Shown here one piece after another: positions 53,905-62,453 of a DNA stretch of 64,000 bases. A program made the position numbers and the translations under genes. Numbering within the stretch: position 1 is the first letter of the stretch; each line of letters opens with the position of its first letter. Under the pieces are notes generated by a model. It was not told the origin of the DNA, made no database searches, and was given only the letters and a program-made list of their open reading frames with translations. Source of the stretch: Aurantibrevibacter litoralis. GTDB lineage: Bacteria; Bacteroidota; Bacteroidia; Flavobacteriales; Flavobacteriaceae. The DNA is taken from positions 248,001 through 312,000 of the forward strand of contig NZ_JAYEEQ010000001.1 in the NCBI RefSeq assembly GCF_034651555.1, written 5' to 3'.

Positions 53905-55485
53905 ATGAAAAAATATGTAGCCTATGTGGCGCTTTTCGGACTTTTATTTGTTTCCTGTAGTGACGATGATGATGTGGTTGTTGTGGATCCAAACCCGGAA
54001 CCAACAGATTTCACGGCAGGTTCTGCGAACTTTTCAAACTACGTAGCGGTGGGCAATTCGCTAACCGCTGGTTTTTCGGATAACGCTCTTTTTATAGACG
54101 GACAAACCGCTTCCTTTCCCAATATGTTAGCCGGTAATTTTGCATTGGTGGGCGGCGGGCCTTTTACGATCCCTTTTATGGCCGATAATTTGGGGGGTGC
54201 CACCTTGGGTGGCCAACCCATTTTGGGCAACCGCTTGTTTTTGAACTTTGCGTCGGGATCCCCGGCACCAACACCTGTAAGTGGTACGGGAACCACCGAG
54301 ATTAGCAATATATTAACGGGTCCTTTTAACAATATGGGCGTACCGGGTGCTAAAAGTTTTCATTTACTAGCACCCGGATTTGGCAATGTGGCCGGAGTAG
54401 CTCTAGGACAGGCCAATCCGTTTTATGTCCGTTTTGCATCCTCTCCAAATGCTACTGTACTGGGTGATGCAGTTGCGCAAAATCCCACTTTTTTCTCGTT
54501 GTGGATTGGCAATAACGATGTGCTTAGCTATGCCCTTTCGGGTGGTTCAGGAGTAGACCAAACAGGGAACTTAGATCCGAGTACCTATGGTGGAAACGAC
54601 ATTACCGATCCCAATGTATTTGCCAATGTGTATAATGGACTCCTGCAAAGCTTAACTGCAAATGGTGCGGATGGCGTGGTTGCCAATATCCCGAATGTAA
54701 CCAAATTGCCCTTTTTTACGACAGTTCCTTTTGCGCCTTTAAGTCCTGCAAATCCGGCCTTTGGTCCTCAAATACCAACCTTAAATGCCACTTTTGCTCA
54801 GTTAAATCAAGTGTTTGCCTTTTTGGGCGTTCCGGAACGATCCATCACTTTTTCTGAGACGGCCGCCAGTGCTTTGGTTATTAAAGATGATGCACTGCCA
54901 AACTTATCAGCACAGATAACCGCAGTACTACAAGGAGGTGGCGCAGATGCCGGTACGGCAGCGGTACTTGGGTTTTTGTATGGGCAGGCTAGGCAGGCTA
55001 CCGCAGAGGATTTAATTGTATTAACAAGTCAGACCGTTATTGCGCAATTAAATGAAACGGCTTTTGCTACCTTACAGCAATTGGGATTGCCGGCAGCTAC
55101 CGCAGGTCAATTGGCAATTAATGGCATTACGTTTCCGTTAGAAGATCAATGGGTGCTAACACCTAGCGAGCAACAAGCCGTACTTACGGCCACGGCTGCC
55201 TATAACCAAACGATAAGCGCCTTAGCCACCCAATTTAATTTGGCCTTTGTGGATGCCAATGCTTTTTTAACTTTGGTTGCCGATACCGGAGTGCCCTTAT
55301 CTGACGGGAGCACGGTACGCGCTACCTTTGGTACCGGTGGAGGATTTTCCTTAGACGGAGTGCATCCTTCGCCCCGAGGATATGCGTTACTGGCCAATGC
55401 GTTTATTGACGTGATCAATCAAAAATTCGGATCTAATTTACCAGGTGTAAATCCTCTCGATTTTACAGGACTTTATGTAAACTAA
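53905..55485 (+). CDS. SGNH/GDSL-like hydrolase lipoprotein
   Basis: A 526-aa lipoprotein: signal ends LLFVSC (lipobox Cys19) followed by an Asp-rich stretch (SDDDD) typical of Bacteroidetes surface-export signals. Block I is VGNSLTAGFSD (GNSL instead of GDSL), later FFSLWIGNNDVLSYAL (Asn of block III) and terminal DGVHPSPRGYALLAN (Asp-x-x-His of block V). Likely an outer-membrane esterase or lipase. The block I Asp to Asn change is seen in relatives and leaves the Ser. Confidence 0.8.
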   Translation: MKKYVAYVALFGLLFVSCSDDDDVVVVDPNPEPTDFTAGSANFSNYVAVGNSLTAGFSDNALFIDGQTASFPNMLAGNFALVGGGPFTIPFMADNLGGATLGGQPILGNRLFLNFASGSPAPTPVSGTGTTEISNILTGPFNNMGVPGAKSFHLLAPGFGNVAGVALGQANPFYVRFASSPNATVLGDAVAQNPTFFSLWIGNNDVLSYALSGGSGVDQTGNLDPSTYGGNDITDPNVFANVYNGLLQSLTANGADGVVANIPNVTKLPFFTTVPFAPLSPANPAFGPQIPTLNATFAQLNQVFAFLGVPERSITFSETAASALVIKDDALPNLSAQITAVLQGGGADAGTAAVLGFLYGQARQATAEDLIVLTSQTVIAQLNETAFATLQQLGLPAATAGQLAINGITFPLEDQWVLTPSEQQAVLTATAAYNQTISALATQFNLAFVDANAFLTLVADTGVPLSDGSTVRATFGTGGGFSLDGVHPSPRGYALLANAFIDVINQKFGSNLPGVNPLDFTGLYVN

Positions 55486-55555
55486 GAAAAAATGGAATAC
55501 CTTTATAATCGTGTAGGATGATGCGAATGTATAATCTCAATTTAAAACGAAACTT

Positions 55556-55906
55556 ATGAACCTCATTTTGCGCGTGCTTCTTAGTGCTATTGCCGTGGTA
55601 ATTTTGTCGTACCTGCTCCCTGGAGTGGCGGTAGATTCCTATCTTAGTGCCATAATTGTGGCCGTAGTTTTAAGTGTTCTAAATTTTCTGGTAAAGCCCA
55701 TACTCGTTATTTTAACCTTGCCGGTAACTATACTCACTTTGGGGTTATTTCTTCTAATTGTCAATGCGATTATCATTTTGCTCGCAGACAACCTTGTTAG
55801 TGGTTTTCAGGTCAATGGAATATGGTGGGCACTAATCTTCAGCGTATTGTTGTCTTTTCTTCAATCTATTTTATTCTCTTTGCTAAAAGATGGAAAAGAC
55901 GCCTAA
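55556..55906 (+). CDS. phage holin family 4 (PF04020)-type membrane protein
   Basis: A 116-aa integral membrane protein with about four helices (LILRVLLSAIAVVILSYLL, AIIVAVVLSVLNFLV, ILTLPVTILTLGLFLLIV, WWALIFSVLLSFLQSILF). The family name is historical; these proteins are widespread in chromosomes and are not evidence of a phage. Function unknown. Confidence 0.8.
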   Translation: MNLILRVLLSAIAVVILSYLLPGVAVDSYLSAIIVAVVLSVLNFLVKPILVILTLPVTILTLGLFLLIVNAIIILLADNLVSGFQVNGIWWALIFSVLLSFLQSILFSLLKDGKDA

Positions 55907-56002
55907 GTTTGGGTTTCGGATTCCCTATGGTAAAAACTTGGCGGACTTACCAAAATGTATTATTTTTGCCTCCCATTTAAAGATGCAAAACAAGATACCC
56001 AA

Positions 56003-57325
56003 ATGAACATCACCAAGGAGCAAATAGACGAGTTAAATGCCGTTGTAAAGGTGGCAGTAACCAAAGACGACTATCAGGAAAAGGTAGAACGCATTCTAAA
56101 AGATTATAAAAAACAGGCCAATATTCCGGGGTTTAGAAAAGGGCATGTGCCCATGGGGCTTATCAAAAAGCAATACGGAAAGGCGGTCTTGGTTGATGAG
56201 GTAAACAAATTGTTGCAAGACAATCTTAACAAATATCTTACGGAAGAAAAATTAGACGTTTTGGGAAACCCTTTACCCAAACAGCAGGATAATTTTGACT
56301 GGGATGGCGAGGAGTTTGCTTTTGAGTTTGAATTGGGACTAGCTCCTAATTTTGAAGTGGCCTTACATACCAAAAAACCCATTACGTCCTATAAAATTAT
56401 TGCCGATACTAAAATGATTGACGAGCAAGTAGCTCGCATTCAAAAACAATATGGAAAACTAATCGGTGCTTCTGTGGTAAGCGAGAAGGCCGAGCTTAAG
56501 GGTGTTTTTAAAAATGAAGACGAAGGGATAGATCACCAAACGGTTTTGGAACTCGAAAAAGTTAAAAACAAAAAAGCCATTGAGGCTTTAGTGGGCAAGG
56601 CGGTAGGAGATCGTGTGGTGTTAGCTACTAAAGATTTGCTCACTGAAGACTATTTGCTGTCTAGCACCTTGGGCATAGATCGTGAAAAAGCAGAAAATCT
56701 GGAAGTTGATGTAACATTTACGATTGAAGAGGTAAACGAGCGTGAACCCGCCCCGTTAGATCAAGAACTTTTCGACAAACTTTTTGGTAAGGATGTGGTC
56801 ACCACCGAAGAAGAACTAAAAGCAAAAATAAAAGCAGATTCCGAGAAACAATTTGAACAACAATCCGATCAAAAACTTTTAAACGATATCACGGAATACT
56901 TTTTGGAACACACCAAATTTGATCTGCCCACCGGTTTCTTAACCAAATGGATTCAAATGACGGGCGAAAAACCACTTACAGAGGAGGAAGCTGCAGAGGA
57001 GTATGAAAAATCGGTAAAAGGGTTGCGATATCAGTTAATAGAAGGTAAAATTATTCAAGAAAATAATGTACAGCTTCAATTTGAGGAGCTTAAGGAGTAT
57101 GCCAAAGGATTTATTAAGTCGCAAATGATGCAATTTGGTCACCTAAATCCGGAAGACAAGGAATTGGAAGCCATTGCTGCGCGCGTACTTGCCAACGAGG
57201 ATGAAGTAAAACGTTTGTCCGAGCAATTAATGAGTCAAAAATTGCTTCATCTTTACAAGGAGAAGGCCAATTTAAAAATAAAAGAAGTTACCTATGACGA
57301 CTTCGTTAAAGAAGTATATGGGTAG
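56003..57325 (+). CDS. tig: trigger factor
   Basis: Ribosome-associated chaperone, 440 aa. Start at 56003 (MNITKEQIDELNAVV) is preferred over an in-frame ATG 48 bp upstream because the family starts here. The N-terminal ribosome-binding domain carries IPGFRKGHVPMGLIKKQYG; the central PPIase-like region and C-terminal helical arms follow (to DDFVKEVYG). Typical gene order tig-clpP-clpX. Confidence 0.93.
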   Translation: MNITKEQIDELNAVVKVAVTKDDYQEKVERILKDYKKQANIPGFRKGHVPMGLIKKQYGKAVLVDEVNKLLQDNLNKYLTEEKLDVLGNPLPKQQDNFDWDGEEFAFEFELGLAPNFEVALHTKKPITSYKIIADTKMIDEQVARIQKQYGKLIGASVVSEKAELKGVFKNEDEGIDHQTVLELEKVKNKKAIEALVGKAVGDRVVLATKDLLTEDYLLSSTLGIDREKAENLEVDVTFTIEEVNEREPAPLDQELFDKLFGKDVVTTEEELKAKIKADSEKQFEQQSDQKLLNDITEYFLEHTKFDLPTGFLTKWIQMTGEKPLTEEEAAEEYEKSVKGLRYQLIEGKIIQENNVQLQFEELKEYAKGFIKSQMMQFGHLNPEDKELEAIAARVLANEDEVKRLSEQLMSQKLLHLYKEKANLKIKEVTYDDFVKEVYG

Positions 57326-57354
57326 CCTACCTAGAATAAAATAATTATCTTTAC

Positions 57355-57388
57355 ATGCCGAAGAATATATTTTTCGGCATCTTTTTTA
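57355..57388 (+). terminator. terminator between tig and clpP
   Basis: ATGCCGAA, loop, TTCGGCAT, then CTTTTTT; 21 bp before the clpP start. Confidence 0.75.
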
Positions 57389-57408
57389 TCTAAAAAACAG
57401 CATTCAAC

Positions 57409-58086
57409 ATGGATTACGGTATCGAATTTAAGAATTACGCCACCAAACACAGGGGTGTCAGCAGTTTGCATTATGACAGCATCATGAGTAGTATGTATCC
57501 CATGGGTATGACTCCTAATATTATAGAAGAACGGCAAATGAATGCCATTGCCATGGATGTTTTTTCTAGATTAATGATGGATCGTATTATATTTTTAGGT
57601 ACCGGAATTAGCGATCAGGTGGCCAATATTGTGCAAGCCCAGCTGCTTTTTTTAGAAAGCACAGACGCAAATAAAGACATTCAGATTTATATAAATTCCC
57701 CGGGGGGTAGTGTGTATGCCGGTTTGGGTATTTATGACACCATGCAATTTATAAAACCCGACGTGGCTACCATTTGTACCGGGATTGCAGCATCTATGGG
57801 AGCCGTATTGCTTTGTGCCGGGGCGCATGGCAAACGCAGTGGACTAACCCATTCCAGAGTAATGATTCATCAACCTTTAGGAGGTGCGCAAGGTCAGGCT
57901 AGTGACATTGAGATAACCGCCCGCGAAATTCTAAAACTAAAAGATGAATTGTACCAAATTATTGCGACGCATTCCGGACAGACCTTTCAAAAAATTTCAG
58001 AAGACAGTGATCGCGATTATTGGATGAAGGCAGAAGAAGCTAAAAATTACGGTATGATCGATGAAATATTGGTTAGAGATAAATAA
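57409..58086 (+). CDS. clpP: ATP-dependent Clp protease proteolytic subunit
   Basis: Serine protease ring subunit working with ClpX; 225 aa. Catalytic Ser in GIAASMGAVLL and His in RVMIHQPLGGAQG are intact, with Asp in SDRDYWM. The N-terminal extension (about 25 residues before GMTPNIIEERQ) is usual in Flavobacteria. 86 bp before clpX. Confidence 0.95.
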   Translation: MDYGIEFKNYATKHRGVSSLHYDSIMSSMYPMGMTPNIIEERQMNAIAMDVFSRLMMDRIIFLGTGISDQVANIVQAQLLFLESTDANKDIQIYINSPGGSVYAGLGIYDTMQFIKPDVATICTGIAASMGAVLLCAGAHGKRSGLTHSRVMIHQPLGGAQGQASDIEITAREILKLKDELYQIIATHSGQTFQKISEDSDRDYWMKAEEAKNYGMIDEILVRDK

Positions 58087-58172
58087 AAGTAAAAGGATAC
58101 TACACCCCTTCCTTTTTATCTATCTCAAGGCTTTAAATAGACCGAGAAACTAAGGAAAGAGAACAGAAAAAA

Positions 58173-59408
58173 ATGGCGAAAGAAAATTTAGAATGCTCCT
58201 TCTGTGGACGAAAAAAACCGGAAACTAATTTATTAATTGCAGGTTTGGATGCCCATATATGCGACCGTTGCATAGAGCAGGCGCATGGTATTGTTTCCGA
58301 GGAGTCTAAACAGTCTAAAAACAACGATTTAAGCTCGGATTTGGTCTTAAAAAAGCCCATGGAGATTAAGGAGTTTTTAGATGGTTACGTTATAGGACAA
58401 GACAAAACGAAAAAAGTCATGGCTGTAGCCGTGTACAATCATTACAAGCGATTGTTACAAACCAAAACTAAAGGTGACGATATTGAAATTCAGAAAAGTA
58501 ATATTGTCATGGTGGGGCAAACGGGAACAGGAAAAACCTTAATGGCAAAGACCATAGCCCGCATGCTGAATGTACCCTTGGCTATCGTAGATGCTACCGT
58601 TTTAACCGAGGCCGGCTATGTAGGTGAGGACGTAGAAAGCATCTTAACCCGACTCTTGCAGGCAGCAGATTACAATTTGGAAAAAGCAGAACGGGGTATA
58701 GTTTTTATAGATGAAATTGATAAAATTGCGCGCAAGAGCGATAATCCATCCATTACCCGCGATGTGTCGGGTGAAGGCGTACAACAAGGGTTGCTTAAAT
58801 TATTAGAGGGTACGGTGGTAAATGTACCGCCAAAAGGAGGCCGAAAGCATCCCGATCAAAAATTTATTGAAGTAAATACCGAAAACATCCTTTTTATTGC
58901 AGGCGGTGCGTTTGATGGTATAGAACGTATCATTACCAAAAGACTAAACCTTCAAGCTGTGGGCTATAGTGCCTCTAAGGCAGAAGATAGCGTAGATAAT
59001 TCTAATATCTTACAATATATCGTTCCTAAAGATTTAAAGGATTTTGGACTTATACCCGAAATCATTGGTCGTTTACCCGTAATGACTTATATGAATCCTT
59101 TAGATGCATCAGCCTTACGAGCTATACTTACAGAGCCTAAAAATGCCATAATAAAGCAGTATGAAAAACTCTTTGAAATGGATGGTATTCAATTTAAGAT
59201 TACGGAACAGGCCTTAGATTATATTGTGCAAAAGGGAATAGAATATAAACTTGGTGCCAGAGGGCTCCGATCGCTATGCGAAGCTATTTTTACCGATGCC
59301 ATGTTTGAGTTGCCAAGTAACGGCGAAACTGAATTTAAAGTGACCAAGCCGTACGCCGAAGAAAAACTATCGTTCGTAACCTTAAAAAAACTAAAAGCAG
59401 TATCTTAA
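58173..59408 (+). CDS. clpX: Clp protease ATP-binding subunit ClpX
   Basis: AAA+ unfoldase, 411 aa. N-terminal zinc-binding domain with C9, C12, C34, C37 (CSFCGRKK and CDRCI), Walker A GQTGTGKTLMA, Walker B VFIDEIDKI, and the ClpP-docking loop IGRLPV (IGF-type). The last 4 bp overlap the convergent hydrolase gene. Confidence 0.96.
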   Translation: MAKENLECSFCGRKKPETNLLIAGLDAHICDRCIEQAHGIVSEESKQSKNNDLSSDLVLKKPMEIKEFLDGYVIGQDKTKKVMAVAVYNHYKRLLQTKTKGDDIEIQKSNIVMVGQTGTGKTLMAKTIARMLNVPLAIVDATVLTEAGYVGEDVESILTRLLQAADYNLEKAERGIVFIDEIDKIARKSDNPSITRDVSGEGVQQGLLKLLEGTVVNVPPKGGRKHPDQKFIEVNTENILFIAGGAFDGIERIITKRLNLQAVGYSASKAEDSVDNSNILQYIVPKDLKDFGLIPEIIGRLPVMTYMNPLDASALRAILTEPKNAIIKQYEKLFEMDGIQFKITEQALDYIVQKGIEYKLGARGLRSLCEAIFTDAMFELPSNGETEFKVTKPYAEEKLSFVTLKKLKAVS

Positions 59409-59950
59409 ACTTGATACTGCTTTTGTATCACTGCGCCCAATAGATTTTGACATACTTTTTTGATGATTTTCTCATCGGTATATAATTCATGTCCAAAACC
59501 GGGAACCACCTCAACGTCTATTCCTAAGCGGGTAATCCATTCGTTAGATGGCACATACGCATCGTACGCGCCAAAGAGTAAGGACACCGGGCAATTTGGT
59601 TTTAGATTTTCAACGTCAATGCGTCCAGCCGATACCGCAAACAAAGATTTCATGGGTAAGCCTTTTAGATGGGCGCGCCATGCGATCGTACCTCCCGCGC
59701 AAAACGCCAAGTAATGACTTGGGACTGTTTCTCGCCGCAACAAATGTGTCACCGCGGTATCTAAACCACCGTTTATAAATTCGTTACACACATTGTCATA
59801 GCTGTCTACAGGAAGAGTAATGTTGGCTAATTGTTGACAATCGTAAAAAACGATATCAAAATACTGCTGTAAATAGCCCAGATAAGACGTAATCCAAAGC
59901 CCCTTTTTAGAGCCCCACATATCTGATAGAATAACTAAACGTTCTGCCAT
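59405..59950 (-). CDS. small alpha/beta hydrolase-like protein with Cys nucleophile (BioG/DUF452-like)
   Basis: A 181-aa alpha/beta-hydrolase-like protein. The nucleophile elbow reads AFCAGG with Cys84 in the place of Ser; acid D130 (FGAYDAYVP) and His154 (GFGHELY) complete a possible triad. Short length and lack of a lid resemble the BioG/DUF452 group, but the Cys is unusual for it; dienelactone-hydrolase-like enzymes also use Cys. It is convergent with clpX. Function unassigned. Confidence 0.65.
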   Translation of the reverse strand: MAERLVILSDMWGSKKGLWITSYLGYLQQYFDIVFYDCQQLANITLPVDSYDNVCNEFINGGLDTAVTHLLRRETVPSHYLAFCAGGTIAWRAHLKGLPMKSLFAVSAGRIDVENLKPNCPVSLLFGAYDAYVPSNEWITRLGIDVEVVPGFGHELYTDEKIIKKVCQNLLGAVIQKQYQV

Positions 59951-60020
59951 ACTTAATTTTTTAGCATGTAGGTTAAACTTATGCCATGCAATATCTTAAG
60001 AATCTTTGAAAAGGCTCTAT

Positions 60021-61535
60021 TTATTTGTTTAATAGGAGTAATTCGTCGATGTATTCCCTTTTATTAGATAATCTGGGTATTTTGTGCTGTCCGCCGAGTT
60101 TGTTTTTCTTTTTTAGCCAATCATAGAACAAGTTTTCTCTAGCGATATGCATTTTGGGCATAGTAAGGGTAATGCTGTTGTAGCGTTTGGCTTCATAATC
60201 TGAGTTTAAGGACTTTAGTGCATTATCTAATAAGAATACAAAATGATCTTTGTGTTCCGGAAGGCGTCTAAATTCTACAATCCACTCATGCGAGCCCTTT
60301 TTTCGATCTACCATAAAAATAGGAGCCACGGTGTAATCTTTTATCTCTGCACCGGTCTGTAAACAGGCACTTTTTAAAGCCTCATCTGTATTTTCTATGA
60401 TCAGTTCCTCTCCAAAAACATTGATATGATGCTTTGTCCTTCCTGTAATTTTAAGCCGGTAGGGAGCTACAGAAGTAAACCGAACGGTATCTCCAATTTT
60501 ATAACGCCATAAACCGGCATTGGTTGTAATTACAATAGCGTAATTTGTACCTACTGCCACTTCCCAAAGTGGAATACTCTTCTGCTCGGGCAATCCGTAG
60601 GTATCCATGGGAATAAATTCGTAGAAAATGCCGTAATCTAACATCAACAATAGATCATCGGCATTATTTCGATCCTGAATGGCGAAAAAACCTTCGGAAG
60701 CATTATAGATTTCGTAATAGTTAAAATTCTTTCGGGGTAATATTTTTTTGTATTGCGCTTTGTATGGGTTAAAGCTAACCCCACCATGAAAATAAACCTC
60801 AAGATTTTCCCATACCTGAAAAAGATGGCTCTTACCCGAATCCTCTAGTACGTTATTTAGAAGTACAAGCATCCAAGAAGGCACCCCGGCCAAACTGGTT
60901 ACATTTTCCTGAGCACTTTCTTTAATAATCGCTCTAAGTTTTTCTTCCCATTCGCTCATCAACGACACCTTGTTGCTTGGAGTACTACTTAATTCTGCCC
61001 AAAAGGGCATATTATCTATGAGAATGGCTGAAAGATCACCGAAAAAAGAACCATTGTCTTCGTAAAGCTCCTTGCTGCCGCCCAAGCGTAAGCTTTTACC
61101 CGTAAACAATTGTGAATTCTCATTATTATTCAGATAAAGGCACAGTAAATCTTTTGCCGACTTATAGTGGCAATCTTCCAGTGCTTCTGCACTTACAGGT
61201 ATAAATTTGCTTTTGGCATTCGTAGTGCCGCTACTCTTGGCAAACCATTTTATGGCTGTGGGCCAAAACAAGTTTTGTTCGCCTCGGCGCGTGCGCTCTA
61301 TGAGTGGTTCTATTTCTTCATACGTTACAATTGGGACACGATTTTTAAAAATTTCATAGCTGGAAATCGTGGCGAAGTCGTATTTTTTACCTATTTCTGT
61401 ATCTTCAGCAATGGTGAGGAGCTGATGCAACACCTCATCTTGAACTTCCCCGGGGTACTTTAGAAACAGCTCTATTTGATGGTAGCGCTTTTTCAATAAC
61501 CAGGATGCTATGGAATTTACGATGGTTATGGGCAT
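60021..61535 (-). CDS. GH3 auxin-responsive promoter family protein
   Basis: Acyl-adenylate-forming enzyme of the GH3 family, 504 aa. ATP-binding features are FAKSSGTTNAKSKFIP, YNASEGFFAIQD (about residue 275), MLDYGIFYEF and the hinge YKIGDTVRFT followed by FGEELIIENTDEAL. Plant relatives conjugate amino acids to hormones; bacterial members act on unknown carboxylic acids. Common in Bacteroidetes. Confidence 0.9.
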   Translation of the reverse strand: MPITIVNSIASWLLKKRYHQIELFLKYPGEVQDEVLHQLLTIAEDTEIGKKYDFATISSYEIFKNRVPIVTYEEIEPLIERTRRGEQNLFWPTAIKWFAKSSGTTNAKSKFIPVSAEALEDCHYKSAKDLLCLYLNNNENSQLFTGKSLRLGGSKELYEDNGSFFGDLSAILIDNMPFWAELSSTPSNKVSLMSEWEEKLRAIIKESAQENVTSLAGVPSWMLVLLNNVLEDSGKSHLFQVWENLEVYFHGGVSFNPYKAQYKKILPRKNFNYYEIYNASEGFFAIQDRNNADDLLLMLDYGIFYEFIPMDTYGLPEQKSIPLWEVAVGTNYAIVITTNAGLWRYKIGDTVRFTSVAPYRLKITGRTKHHINVFGEELIIENTDEALKSACLQTGAEIKDYTVAPIFMVDRKKGSHEWIVEFRRLPEHKDHFVFLLDNALKSLNSDYEAKRYNSITLTMPKMHIARENLFYDWLKKKNKLGGQHKIPRLSNKREYIDELLLLNK

Positions 61536-61646
61536 TTTTCAATATCTTTAGCCTGAATTAGTAGGTTGGTAACATTTAATAAAATACCTAAAAATAGCCT
61601 TTAAATTTACCATTTTCAAATTGATTTTCATCAAAAAACTATTTTA

Positions 61647-62453
61647 ATGCACTATCAAGGAGTACTTCAAAAAATGCAAACCGAAATAGGATCTCCTATA
61701 CAATATTATTTGAGTTTTGAAAACGATTTTTTAAACCTCAATCAAGTTCTAGACAGATCATTGGAAATTACACTTTTAAAGTTTCAATGTCTTCATTGTG
61801 CTAAGGACTTGCCTATTTTTCGTCAGGGCTTTTGTAAATCTTGTTTTTTTGATATTCCTTCTGCCGGTGATTGGATTATGCGACCCGAACTAAGTACAGC
61901 GCATTTAGATATTGCCGATAGAGATTTAGATTATGAAAAGAGGATGCAATTACAGCCACATATGGTGTACTTGGCCAACTCAAGCAATGTTAAAGTAGGA
62001 GTAACCCGAAAATCACAGATACCTACTAGATGGATAGATCAAGGTGCCCATGAAGCGCTTGAAATCGCTGAAGTACCCAATCGGTATCTCGCCGGAGTGA
62101 TAGAGGTTGCTTTAAAGGCACATGTGAGCGACAAAACGAATTGGCGAAGAATGCTAACTAATGCCGTGGCAGATGAAGATCTTACGGATTGGCGGAGCAA
62201 ATTACGTCCCTATTTTCCTACGGAAACAGAGGAATTTTATTTGGCACACAGAACAGAAACACATCTGGAGTTTCCTGTATTGCGCTATCCTCAAAAAATT
62301 CGAAGTTTAAATTTGGACAAAAACCCAATTTATAAAGGCACTTTAAAGGGTATTAAGGGGCAATACCTCATTTTTGAAGACGATACCGTTTTTAATGTTC
62401 GCGCCAATGAAGGGTACTTTGTTTCCTTGACCGTTAATTCACAGAATCTTTAG
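61647..62453 (+). CDS. DUF2797 protein
   Basis: A 268-aa protein of the DUF2797 family. An N-terminal zinc-ribbon-like pair of Cys motifs (CLHCAKD and CKSCFFD, residues about 48-75) is followed by a region resembling a GIY-YIG fold (HMVYLANSSNVKVGVTRK, then RWIDQGAHEAL). Function unknown; possibly nucleic acid-binding. It ends with a 20-bp overlap with the convergent AsmA-like gene. Confidence 0.8.
   Translation: MHYQGVLQKMQTEIGSPIQYYLSFENDFLNLNQVLDRSLEITLLKFQCLHCAKDLPIFRQGFCKSCFFDIPSAGDWIMRPELSTAHLDIADRDLDYEKRMQLQPHMVYLANSSNVKVGVTRKSQIPTRWIDQGAHEALEIAEVPNRYLAGVIEVALKAHVSDKTNWRRMLTNAVADEDLTDWRSKLRPYFPTETEEFYLAHRTETHLEFPVLRYPQKIRSLNLDKNPIYKGTLKGIKGQYLIFEDDTVFNVRANEGYFVSLTVNSQNL

Noticed and set aside
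55556..55906. Holin-family name as evidence of a prophage
   Set aside because: PF04020 proteins are widespread chromosomal membrane proteins and the neighbours are core genes; no phage structural genes occur in the window.
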